Origin: Atherix ibis | Lineage: Eukaryota > Arthropoda > Insecta > Diptera > Athericidae | Length of the DNA: 64,000 bases | Direction: 5' to 3' | Assembly: GCA_958298945.1 (NCBI GenBank) | Contig: OY282609.1 | Span: forward strand, 32,461,212 to 32,525,211 | Part shown: piece by piece, positions 33,471 to 46,500 of the stretch | Layout of the letters: each line of letters begins with the position of its first letter | Position numbering within the stretch: position 1 is the stretch's first letter | Position numbers and translations under genes: made by a program | The notes under the pieces: model-generated | Told to the model about the DNA's origin: nothing | Databases searched by the model: none | Seen by the model: the letters and a program-made list of their open reading frames with translations, nothing else

Positions 33471-36400
33471 AAATTAATCAGCGCCTGTACTAACATCACC
33501 ACTATAAGCAGATAAAGAGAATTACTTTCATTGCAATAAAAATGATTAATATTTAAAAGTTTCTAATGCCTACCGCCATGTAGAATAATTAAAAACCAAA
33601 TTTTATTTAACAGTATATTATAGTGCTAGGTTTATTACCATGTACGCCCGAATTCCAAAGAAAATGTTACAAAATAGACATTGACTAAACTTAAATCAAG
33701 AACAACCAAAATATATATATCAACGAAGAATACTATTCCAAATAATGGCCAATTAATAATGTAAATAGATTTAATTTTAAATCGAAACAATTAAATATGG
33801 ATAATTTAAATGCAAAAATAGAACGAAAATAAAAAAATTTACTATAATTACTGAAATGTGTTAAGTGTTTTGTTATAGGTGTATTTCTCTTGAAAGAAGA
33901 AAATAAAAAGACGTGAAACATTAGGAGAGGGAGAGCCACAAATAGCAAAAAGAAATTTCATTAAATTTCTGAAGTTTTTTGTTAACTCATTTCTAAAAAA
34001 AATATTTGTTTATAATGTCAATTGTCTTAAAAACAAAAAAAAAAAAATACAAATAATATAAAATAAAAATCATAAAACAACTTAATAAATATATTATATT
34101 TAGAAAATAAAGAAATCTTACCTCCTCGTTTGGATAACATTTGAATGAGTGAGGAAATTATTTTTCTGAGGACAAATACGAGTGCAATTTTTTGAATCAG
34201 TGTTGCGTTAAATATATGGAGCCCCTAGGCTGTATGCATAAATAAATAATATGATATATTTTTTTTTACTCTTGTTTGTAACCATATTTATTTTGAAATT
34301 TCATAACTTGAAGAAATCAACTCGAGTTACCGGTATATAATTACAATCTATAAAACATAATTAATATTGTCGAATATCATAAGGATAAATCGAAATTATA
34401 AAAATTAAAAGCTAAGCAAATTATTTTTAAATAAATGTTTGAAATTTTGTGAAATAAGGTAATTTTCATTTTATTATCATAACCTATCAATTTTGTGAAA
34501 TATTATTTTTTAACTAAGCTTCGTACTATTATTTAAAATACAATTTGAGATATTTATATAATAAAACTGGATTTACTGTCAAAAACAAATACTATTTACA
34601 TATTTATTTTGGTAATTTACTCATTGCTTTTTATAATCAGTTGTTTCGACGTGTTTAATTTGGTTCATGAGAGGTTCTTTTTACCCATATTTTTGAGTTT
34701 AGTGCACTAAAAACATTTATTAAAAGAATTCAATTGCCGAATATGTAATTTATATGAATATGTGTATATGCTGTTAAAATGATGTTCTATTCATATAATG
34801 TATCTTTTATAGAAAAACGTTTTCATAATACCCCGTAAAAAAAAGTAAATAGAATAACAAGAATGACAGATTTTAAGCAATAACCGTAGCATGGAAAGTG
34901 TAGTTTCGGATGCGGACGTAGATAAGTCTGATCACAGTAGAGAAAATTGGCGCTAGAATGTATGAATGAATAAGCACGTTGGTTTGGTATTGCAGCAGAT
35001 GCTAGCGGTTAGAAGGAGAAAAAGGGGTCTTGAATGCTATGAGTGAGAACGTGCATGCATGCAATTTGCAGCGTTAAAGAAACGTCAAACAATTGTCATA
35101 AATAAAGAATGTTAAATGCGGTTGAATTAGATACACTGCGTATCGGTTGAAGGGTAGTGCGTGAGTAAAAATAAATTCACTGATCGATTCCAAATTTATT
35201 GAAAAATTGGTTTACAATATCTCACAATTTATGAAAGTCTTTAGGTTTATCTTAAAAATAATAATAATACTACCCTAATAAGTTTTGAATAGTTTGTTTT
35301 GTTTACTTTAGCTTTTATTTATTTTCTGCAGCAATGATCAAAATAGAGCGAACGATATTTGACAACTCAAATTTGCGACGTCTGCAAATGATGTTCTGTC
35401 AGATTCTGAAAATGACAAACTATCCAATCCATATTGCACGGATTACTTTCCTTCATAAAAACTACACAAACGAGAATAAAAAAATATAACCATGACAATA
35501 TATATTATTAAAAATTAGTTACATATTTGAATATTGAAATTTGTAATAATTTTAATACAATCCATGCAAATCGAGTTATAATGTTAACACACAAAAAATA
35601 ATTACAAAATTAATGAAACTAATATGCGCTGTATTTAATTAAATCTATTGCCATTTTTACACTGTATTACGTTAAAGAATACTGAAATTAAACAGGAAAA
35701 TAATAAGTTACACTTTTTACACTAGGAGACAAACAAACTTTTGACATAAATTTCCTTCTATTTAGTTTTTATTTGATATTCGATATTCATAAAATATTAC
35801 ACAAATTTTTTTATTGCATAATATTATTAATGATTTATTTAGTATACTTTTAGCATACATATACTTACATTAGGATGATACACTTATATCTACAAAATTT
35901 TATATGGAAACCACTTAAGATGATATCTTATGATTACAAATAACAAAAATAATGTCGATCACGTTATATTAAAACAATTATCATCGAAAAGAATAGACAT
36001 GATTAATTATTAAATATCAGAAAAACAAAATAAAATATACACTATCTCCGAAACATAAACTTATCTTACTAATGGACTACTAAATAAAATACTTATGATT
36101 TTAGTAATAAACTAACATATTATTTTACATAACAGTTTAAGCAAAGTAAATTTTATTTTAACATCACAATTTTTACTTTACTTTTAATATGATATTAATT
36201 CGTTTTTGAATTCATATTTTAGATATTATAATTATTTTCACATAAAAATGACTTAAACAATAGAGTCACGCTAAGTAAAATTAATTCAACTAAATATGAA
36301 TGATTTTGCGCAATGAATTTAATTTCAAAAGAGGTAACCAGGTGGCTATTAGTAACCTTACTTATCTAAATAAATATAATTACTTAAAATACTTTATTCG

Positions 36401-37222
36401 AATATTTGCCGTCTTCAGTTATAATATATTAAATAAAAATTTTTGTAACAATTTAACTATATATTCTTGGTAATATGTGTCAAAGTTAAAATATTCCAGA
36501 ATAGTAAGCAATGCAAAAAAAAAAACAACATAAACCTCCTTTACAAACTAAAACAACAATCATTATTTAGAAATCAATATTACAAGAATCCCTCGAAATT
36601 GATCATTGATCATTGAAATGAATAACTACTGAAACAATTATTATAATATAACTGATAATATGAGTGAGCATATATTTCGAATATACCATTTTTTTAATTG
36701 CATTCATTTGTTTTGATCTGCAAAACATCTGATTTCTCCAATATTTATAACAAAACACTTTTTTAATTACAATACCAGCAATCAATAATTTACGATTGAG
36801 AATCGAACTAAAAATATGAAATTATAATTCAACATTTCGAAAACTGACATTAACAAATTGAAGATTGTTTGACAGATACGCTCGTCAAAATATAGGTTAT
36901 TAAATTATCAAAATTTGTGCTAGTTGTTGGATTTGCAAATAAATTAATGTTATTCCATTAATTAGAGAGAGCCCCAGTATAATTTCAATTAGGCATTTAA
37001 TTTGAAGGATAGTGCATAACTGTAATAAAAGGGAAAGTGCTGAATTGACGAAGTTATTATAATATACTCTTCTGTGCAATTTATTTATGAGAAATTAGAC
37101 AAAAATTAGTTAAAATTGGAATTATGAAAGGCATCGAAATAATCAATAATTTAAATTGTTTAGACTGATATCAAGGATTAATAAAGAAAATTATTAAGTG
37201 ATGAAATTTTTATTAAATATAG
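33471..37222. other. AT-rich stretch with two weak coding-like islands
   Basis: Island 1 at 34,892-34,957 reads MESVVSDADVDKSDHSRENW then R and a stop. Island 2, after a ctgcag acceptor at 35,326-35,331, has a frame with TSANDVLSDSENDKLSNPYC but one in-frame TGA upstream. Island 1 is preceded by promoter-like sequence. The remainder is low-complexity AT DNA. These may be exons of an unrecognised gene or eroded fragments. Confidence 0.3.
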
Positions 37223-37605
37223 GCAATAGATCTTATGCATTCCACCAAAAGTTCTAGTAGTCCTGGAGCTACAAAACCGCCTTTACATCTTGTTTCAAAG
37301 ATTGTACTTACAAACAAACTGAATATTATATATACTTTCGAGACCTTAACAAACATAGCTCAACTATCCACCAAATGTTTAAGCAAAATATTTTTCTTAC
37401 ATTGCAATGTTGAGCCCCTCTTTTTCCCCGTCTATTTGCAATTCAATCCGAAGATTTAGACAATATAATTTTTCAGGATTAGAGTTGGATAATACTGCGC
37501 CAAAACACAGCTTCCTGCTTCAAACCTATCTTGCCCATTTTGCGATATTGAACTTTTGGTAACACATATTCATAGGAACTGCCACTTTACCAGCAATTTT
37601 TTTTA
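37223..37605 (+). CDS. Candidate coding exons, unknown gene
   Basis: After an AATATAG acceptor, 37,223-37,302 is open in the frame that continues from 31,535 (AIDLMHSTKSSSSPGATKPP, then LHLVSKI) and ends at a GTACTT donor-like site. After an AACACAG acceptor (about 37,513), a second segment in the same phase reads LPASNLSCPFCDIELLVTHI then HRNCHFTSNFF and a stop near 37,607. The Cys/His spacing suggests a small zinc finger. Splice sites are weak and the model is conjectural. Confidence 0.3.
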
Positions 37606-37607
37606 AG

Positions 37608-38573
37608 CAGAATTCTATCTATTTTTATGCTACTTAACGCTATCTGTCTCTCTAAATTAATCAACCATCTTTATCGAAATTTATAACAAACACTAAAATT
37701 ATATTTATAAGTAATAATATAAATAAATAAAAAATTTCGTTTACTATTCAATATATACTGTTTTGAACCAATTAAGTGATTTTCTGAATCACAATTTTTA
37801 AAAGTAACATCTCCTTTCGATAATTTATTATCAAAATCCAACTTATAAAATTAGACTTTTTGTTTATCGAAGAACATAATAATTTTATTTTAGCTATCTT
37901 ATAAGGAAAGTCTATAATAAATCCTTACGGTATTTCACATTAAATAAATATGAACAAACTGAATTTAGATAAGATGTTTTGAAATTGATTTGGATATATT
38001 TAAAAAAATAATTATTTGAATGATGTTCGGTTTGAACACAGTAAATCTTATGCTGTCGACTATATATATTTGCATCGACAAGAAGTCATCGTTATTCATA
38101 ATATTATCATCATCTTGCAATTTATATAAATCACTAAAAATATAAAATTATTAACATATTATAATAAAAACTGTTTACGTATGAAATAAAGATGAAATAT
38201 TGTTTATTTAGATTGTAATGGTTAAAGTATGGTGTAAGAATTCAAATTGCATCGATTATAAAAGATTTTATTTATTCTTTTATATAAATAACCAATTTTT
38301 AGTTTATATATTAAAAAGAAAAATAATTCTATAATTTCATTTATATTTTTTTTAGATGCTCTTCAATACTATTGCAATAAAAAAAACGAAATTATATTTT
38401 CAAGAAGAAATTAACTAAAAACAATTGGAACGACGAACGAATTTATCTGTGAATCTTTTAAAAAATCTACATTTTGATGGATGATATATTTATGTACGTT
38501 TAAAAAGATAGCACTAAAATTAAATAGAAGAAAATTTTGATATGCCATACAATTTTGAATGTGAATTTTGCAG
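37608..38573. other. AT-rich sequence upstream of Nipped-B coding start
   Basis: No feature recognised until the pyrimidine-poor acceptor ttttgcag at 38,566-38,573. That acceptor shows the first coding exon is preceded by an intron, and therefore that a non-coding leader exon lies further upstream. Confidence 0.5.
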
Positions 38574-38594
38574 AAAATCCGAAGTGAACACATA

Positions 38595-40541
38595 ATGAGT
38601 GACAGAGACGTGCCTAGCGTACCGGTAACAACATTAGCCGGCTTGACTAGTCTATCTGATTGTAAGTAAAAAAAAAACAACTTCACATAGTAATTTATAT
38701 AGTAATTATTTTAGATTTTATTTGATTGATTTGATACGACTAATATTTATAGAATATATCATAATTAATGTCATTTATATTTATTAATGTTGCAGAATGA
38801 TCAAATATGCATTTATTATATATTTTATTATATTTTTTTGTTTATAGTGCTAAGCGAACTACCAATTTCGGATTCTATATCAAGTATACATTCACTCAAT
38901 AAATCGTTACTTTTTCACACTCTGGTAGCTGAAGAATCAAACAATTTACTATCAGTACGTGACGATAATCTGGTACGGCAATTGGTAACTGCAATTGAAC
39001 AGACTAATTCGGATCACATGTAAGTTACAATTACTGAATGAAAATCTATTAAAGAAAGAAAATAAAATAATTATATCTTTGTTTCATATTTTTTTATTAA
39101 TGGGATTTCCAGTGAGCTAAAAAGCGAATTTGCAGTCAATCAACCAGGAACAAATATTAGTGAGTTCCCCGAATTACTTAAGGGAATTTATACATTTCGT
39201 CCAACAGTTTTCAATACACCACATAATAGCCGATTACGTAAGTTTATATTTATAATTTTATAAATAAACATAAATATCAAATTTCTTTTAGAAAATCATC
39301 AAGTACCTGGGAGTTCAAATGAGACAGTGCATCAAACTACTCAAAACAAAGTTCCTGCAACAGTAGTGTCTCAAACACAAATCGAATTAACACAACCCGA
39401 AGATTCATCTCAACAGGTTTGTACTCTAATTACATATATACTTTTATGTAACATTTTGACTACAATCTTTTTTTTATTATTTTAGCATACAATAGTAACG
39501 CGCCAAAAAGCACAGCTTGCAAATGTGCACAATATCAATAATAGTAATATTCAATTTTCGCCTGGAGGTGGAGGAAATCAGTTAAATTCGCCAATTGGCA
39601 CCAGTTTATCAGGGACTACAGCAGATCTATCGGAAATTGTTGCAACGTCATCAGTAGCGGCAGCCACTGCACAAACACAAAGCCCACAAATTTCAAATAA
39701 TTCGACTATACCAAATCATATAAATTCGTAAGTAGCAGTTGACAAACGCAATGAAAATTAATTATATTGTTGAACTTTTTAGTATTAATAGTAATAATTA
39801 TCAACAATCCGTTGTGGATGATACTTCATCAAAACGTCCAATGAATAAGCGGCAGCTCGCCAATGAATTGGCTGCACAACAACAACTTCAGCAACAGCAG
39901 TTGCAACAGCAACAACAACAATTGCAACAACAACAGCAGCAACAACTCCTTCAACAACAGCAGCAGCAATTGCAGGCTCAACAACAATTACAATTACAGC
40001 AGCAACAGTTGCAAATACAACAGCAACAACAACAACAACATGTACACATACAGCAGCAGCAACAGCAACAAGTGCAATTGCAGCAGCAATTTATACAACA
40101 GCAGCACTCTCCTCAGCAACAAATACAATATCAGCAACAATTTATACATGCAAATCAACAACAATTGCAATCGCATATTCAATCGCAACAGCACCAACAA
40201 CAACAGCAACAACCACAGCAGCAGCATCACATTCATCAACAACAATTACAGGTCCAACCACAACATCAATCGCAGCACCATCAGCAGAACATAATTCTAC
40301 AGACAGTTATTTCAGATCAAATAATTAAAGATACAGTTATACAACAAAATCTTCATCAACAACCACAGCATCAACAGTCGCAGCAACAACAACAGTCCCA
40401 CTTTCAACAAGTAGTTCAACAAATACCAGTACAAAATTACCTGCCACAGCAACAACAACAGCAACATCATCAGACGCAATTAATTCAATCGCCTCAACAT
40501 CACAATTTACAGCAGCACCAACAACAACAGACTCACGCGAT

Positions 40542-40589
<48 letters not shown>

Positions 40590-43500
40590 GCAACAGCAAA
40601 ATGCTAACCCACATAAAATACACCCTTCGCAACAGCAATCGGCGACTAATTATCAGCAAACAATTTCACAAACAACTGCTGTACCTTCTCATCATATAGT
40701 TCAAATGCAGCAAAAACAACAAGCTCAGCTTCAACAACAAGTTGCCGCGCAGCAGCAACAGCCTCATTTGCAACAGCAAAATTCAACTCAGCAGCAAAAG
40801 ACCATACCGAGAAATAATGAATATTTAGAGCAACAAAGTAAAAATTTTGTTTTAAGTGGCGTTTCTCCTGCTCAGGGTAGTACAGCGCCAGAGTCAAATC
40901 AAATCAATACGCCTCGACAAATTGTACAACTACAAAATCTGAACCACAAATTACAAGGGTTGCAACAACAAATTACACCGACGGCAAATATGATGCCATT
41001 AATACAAGACTCGCAGGGACGTATTTTGGAATCGTCTGAATCAGATTCCTCGGCGACAAGTCTCACTCATTCTAATACAATGCTGCCAAAAGTGTGTCTT
41101 AATAGACTAAAAGTTGAAGATGAAATTTTAATGCAGCAGAGTCTTACGCAATTTGCAAAAAAGTCGCCAAGTCTGGCGAAAAAGCTTGGCATAGCAGAGG
41201 CTGATGCAGCAGCAATTACACCAGATAAACAGGTTATCAAAAATGAAGATATGTTTTCGAAAATGAAAGCGGATGAACGAAAAAATGCACCGAAAAGAAA
41301 ATTACCTTTTAATAATGATAATGTTCCACCAGAAGAAATTTGTAAGTTTAATTAAAAGATATAAAAAATGTTTATATTTGTTATTTAACTTCTTTATTAA
41401 TTTTTTAATTTAGTTACAAAACCAAAATTACGAAAAATCGAAAGAATTATGCCTGTACCGGTACAGAAATCGTCCAGAGAAGAGGTTACTAAAACCCAAA
41501 CATACCAACAATTTATGAAGAATATGGAGCAGATAATCGAACAGCTCGACGATACAGAATCGCCAAATTTTAATTCAGGTGATCTTTTGTATATTTTCGA
41601 ATTTAACACCAATACTTATGAACTTTTAATATTTTCAGAAGAGACTGATGAAACAATTGAGTGTATTTCTGCAAAAATGTTGAATGTAGTTAGCAATGAT
41701 GTGGCAAAACTAAAAGCAAAAGGTGTCCTCGATTCAATACCTAAAAATAAACTTACGTTGCTTATAAATTACGCAATGCGAAATATTTATTTAGCAAGGA
41801 ATTACTCCGCAGGGCCGGTAAGCATATATCTTTAGATTAAATCCTAGTACATGCATTATGTACAATGGAAATTTTAACTTATACTTTTTATGGTATAAAT
41901 TTAGGATGTTGATGAAGAATTTGCTGGAGATGACCTAATGGATAAAATTCTGAATGCAATCGAAGCATGTCTATTGATATGCAATATCTATTCAACTGTG
42001 AAAGATCTAAAATTTCTACAGGAGGATAATATTTCGATGATAATAAAATTTGTGCAGTTTCAGTTTCGTGAAACTATATTTCCCTCACACGACCCAGTTT
42101 ATTCTGTAAAAAATATGAAAAAAGTAGACAACCGTAAAAAGAAACAGCAAAACAGTCACAACCGTGGTTTACAGTTATTATATTCGAAAAGTGTTGAATT
42201 AATGAAAGTTTTTGTTACGCTGTTCGATAAGTGCGTTTTCGTCGATACAATCGTTTTAGCTCTTTCAACGCTTGCTATCGAGCCATTTTTTGTAGATAAT
42301 ATAGAAACGTTACAGTTCGTCTGTTTAGAGTTGGTCACAACGGTGAGTAATTTAATAAAAAAAAGTATCGCTTATATTATATTTTGTTATGTTATATATA
42401 TAGAAGAATTATGGACACATTGAAATTTTTTGTTTGTTTGTTCAGTAAAATGATCGAAAAATCACTCTGAATGATTCTAGTTTAGAGGGTAGATGATAAA
42501 TATACAACACATTATATAAATTTGGAAAAAGAAATAAAAATGAGCTATTATATTAAGAATATATCAATTTGTCCTTGTAAAAAAACCTCCTACATTATGC
42601 ACAATACAATTGCGACAAGTGACTGACAATGGAAAATAACTGTTTGCAAGTCGAAATTGTTTTCGGCATAAGATTTTTGACGTTTGTCGTCTGAAAAAGA
42701 CAAAATGTATGACATAGCATCTGCTGATTATAACACAGTCAGGACTGTACATTTTATTAAGAGAGAAGAGAGTACATAGCATTGTATTAATTGTAATATG
42801 TATAAATTGTTAATTAAATTTCAATCTAATAGGAAATAATATTGACAAGTGTTCAAACATTTTGAACATAAATCTCTTAAATATACGTGTAGTCAGAAAA
42901 CTATACATTAGTAGTATAATGCAAACTATCAAAAATAAATGTTAATGTATAAAAATATAAGTCTAATTAGTGTTCTGAATATAAAAGATTAAAGTAGGTT
43001 TTTTTTATTAGAATTTATAGATTAAATCAACACAAAAATAATGTTAGGCTTTTATAAACAGATTTCTATTAACATAAAAATGACAAAAAATTAAGAAAAT
43101 GAACAATTAATTTGTAATTAATGATAAAATGTTTTTCTTTTAGCTATTTCGAAAAGAGCAATATGTTAAGATGAGAAGCAGTATTCTAGGTGACATTTTA
43201 GCGTCCGTCGATCGACTACCATGTTCGAAGAAGAATTTACGGCCATTTAAATTAGCAAACAGTGGTGGTAATATACAAATGGTAACAGCACTAGTGTTAC
43301 AATTAATACAATGTGCAACGGTATTGCCTGATAGTTTACATGAACTGAACTCTATAATGCGCGGCAGTCTAAGTGGTAGTACGGGGCATAATAATATGAA
43401 AAAATCTAAAGTTTCATCGGCTGTCGATACTTTAGACGATAGCAATAGTGCGAATGGTACCGCGGGAAATCGTAGCAAAGTCGATACAGACCTAGTGATT

Positions 43501-46500
43501 ATTGAAAAATACGATACAGCTGTTAGTATAGGTGGAAATTTTTTAACCACATTTTTAAGTAAATGTAAAAGTCGTTCGAGTGAAACAGATTTCCGTCCAT
43601 TGTTCGAGAACTTCATACACGACTTATTAGCGACGGTGAATAAACCAGAATGGCCTGCCGCTGAACTTTTACTAAGCCTTCTAGGAACGCTATTAGTAAA
43701 ATATATGTCTGATAAATCAATTGAACAATCAATACGATTGGCATCATTGGATTATTTGGGTATAGTGGCGGCACGCTTGCGAAAGGACACTGTCGAGTCT
43801 CGCTGCAAGGTCAATACAATGGATCAAATGATTAAATGTATTAAAATCGAACAGGAGAAAGAGGGCGACTTAATTCAAAACAATGTAAGATTTGTTTATT
43901 TTTTTTTAATTTAAATTTTTTTATTGTTTTATTTAAATTTTTCGTTATTTTACTTTAAAATTATTCCTTTTTTTTACTTTATTTACAATAAAATTTTGGT
44001 CAGAAGTCTTATTTTGGAATGTTATGCATAACTGTTTTAAATTTCAGATCTAATTTTATTTATGATATTCAAATTTACAAAATCTATTGTGGGTTTAAAG
44101 TAACCTTCTGGTATATCGATTTTATGCGAAATCGTATTTATTAAAACAAAAATAACAATATCACTCTAATAAGTGTAAATTTTTTTTCTTCGCAACCCCT
44201 TTTATTGTAAAAATATAAATAAATAGTAAATAAAATAATTTTATTTATTGCAGAGCAATATTGTACTGGATCCTGAGGAGGAGAGAACTGAGTTTTTACA
44301 AAAAATACTACTCGATTTTTTGGCTGTGAATGCACAAGAAGAGAATCAAATATGGGACTATGCTAGGCATTTTTATCTTACCCAATGGTATAGGGATATA
44401 ATGCAGCAGAGAAAGCGAATAGCGGAAGGTGAAAAGGGCTATGCGTCTAGAAAGAAAACATCGAAGAAGAAAAATCGGCACCGTAAATTGATTTTATATT
44501 TTTAATATTTTGAAATACAGAAAAAATAAAATAAAATATGAATTTTGATAGAAAAAATGAAATTTTTTAAATACTAATAGTAGGAAATATAATATTTATA
44601 TACAGATCAATCGTCTGAATCATCATCAGAGGACGAAAAGAGTGATGACAATGATTCCAGTCTGAAAGATCTACCATCGACAAATACACACGGCACAGAT
44701 CAAGAGCTGAATCTCGAAATATTTAATGTTCTTGATTCTAGGAAAAAATACTTACTAAGCAAAATTAGGCCCTATGATGTTAACTGCACAACGCAAAACA
44801 TGAGAACATATTTAGATTATAATAATGCGCATTTAATAGCACAATATTTAGCGAGCAAAAGACCGTTCAGTCAATCGTTTGATAAATATTTGCAAAAAAT
44901 TATTTTAGTTGTAAGGTAAGTAAATTATTTGGATTTGATAGTTTTAATATAAATGTATGAAATTGAAAATTGGAATTTTTCAAACAGAGAACCAGCGATA
45001 GCAATTCGAACGCGTGCAATGAAATGTCTGGCAAGTATAGTTGAAGTTGATCCTTTGATACTTAAGCGAAAAGACATGCAAATGGGTGTTAATCAGAAAT
45101 TTCTGGATGCCGCGATTTCAGTTCGAGAAGCAGCTGTTGATCTTATAGGCAAATATGTTCTCAGTAGTGAAGAATTAATCGATCAGTATTATGAAATGTT
45201 ATCCACAAGAATTTTGGTACGTATCAATAAATTTACAGACTTTTTGGAGATTTTGGAAGTAGTTTTAAATTATATTTACTATTTTAATGTTTAAATTCCA
45301 TAGGATACGGGTGTGTCGGTGCGTAAACGAGTTATAAAAATTCTACGCGATATATGCATCGAATATCCAGATTTTGAAAAAATTCCAGAGATCTGCGTCA
45401 AAATGATTCGAAGAGTTAATGACGAAGAAGGAATTCAAAAACTAGTCACCGAAGTATTTATGAAAATGTGGTTTACTCCGTGCCGGGAGAATGATAAGGT
45501 TTGCATTCAGTTTAATTGTAAATAATTTCGGAAAAAAGTTCACTTTATTTATATAAGAAATCTAAATATATTTTTTTCTATTTAGACCGCAATCCAACGA
45601 AAAATTAATCAAATTATAGATGTAGTAAATACAGCGCACGATACTGGCACAAGCTGGCTCGATGGACTACTTAATTCCGTAAGAAATCGAAATATTAGAC
45701 CACAGAATTTTTATTTTAATATATCTTTCATTTATTGTTGCATAGATTTTTGCGCCAAAAGATCTAAATAATCCAAAATCACTCGGAATCGATGCTATTT
45801 CTGGTGAGGTTATCAAGAAAAATACAGAACCACCACCCGAAGTTGTGCTTGCTTGCCAGCAATTGGCAGACGGTTTAGTTGAGCGATTAATTTTACTCGA
45901 AGACACGGATAATAATAGAATGTTAGGTTGCATAACAACATTACATTTGTTTGCTAAAGTTAGGCCGCAATTGCTAGTGCGCCATGCAATCACAATCGAA
46001 CCTTATTTAAATATTAAGTGCCAGACGAATGCGCCTAAATTTATTAGCGCAGTTGCGGAAATATTAGAGCAGGTATTTATATTGTCATATTTGCGTTAAT
46101 TGTATCAATTTGCAAAACTAATTGATCGAAATTATATGAGATTTGATCTGACGTGCTCTTTTAATTTCTGTTGCTAGGTGGTCCCCCTTATGGAACATCC
46201 AAGTGACTCATTTTTAGCTGTTCTCGAAGAACATCTAATGGTGCTGGTTGTATCGCTTAATCAAACAGTTGTTCTTAGCTGTTTAGCGTGTTTAGGAGCA
46301 GTTGTAAATAAAATAACAAAAAATTACAAATTAATTAGGGACTGTTTTTCAAAGTTAGTATGAATTATATTAAATCTGTTTAAAAAAAAACTTTTGTACA
46401 TTAACTAATTTCGACCATTATTCTGAGATTAACTTTATAATTTCCTCGTGTTATAATTTTCTATAAAAAAAGTTCGTTAATAAAAAAAATTAGCTTATGA

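Noticed and set aside
33436..33500. Continuation of MSETEVAAVEQ past 33,468 as one open frame
   Set aside because: The frame meets a stop two codons later. Only the short splice-bounded part is worth keeping as a candidate.
39739..39782. An ATG at 39,739 opening directly into the Gln-rich frame, as if the protein began there
   Set aside because: 39,728-39,782 is an intron (GTAAGT to TTTTAG). The true frame enters from 39,727 and the conserved start is at 38,595.
39863..40294. Asn/Ser-rich and Leu-rich open frames over the CAA/CAG repeat
   Set aside because: They are out-of-frame and reverse readings of the glutamine repeat inside Nipped-B.
42564..42782. A gene on the reverse strand inside the long Nipped-B intron
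   Set aside because: A 72-codon frame without any recognised motif, start context or splice signals; possibly transposon debris.
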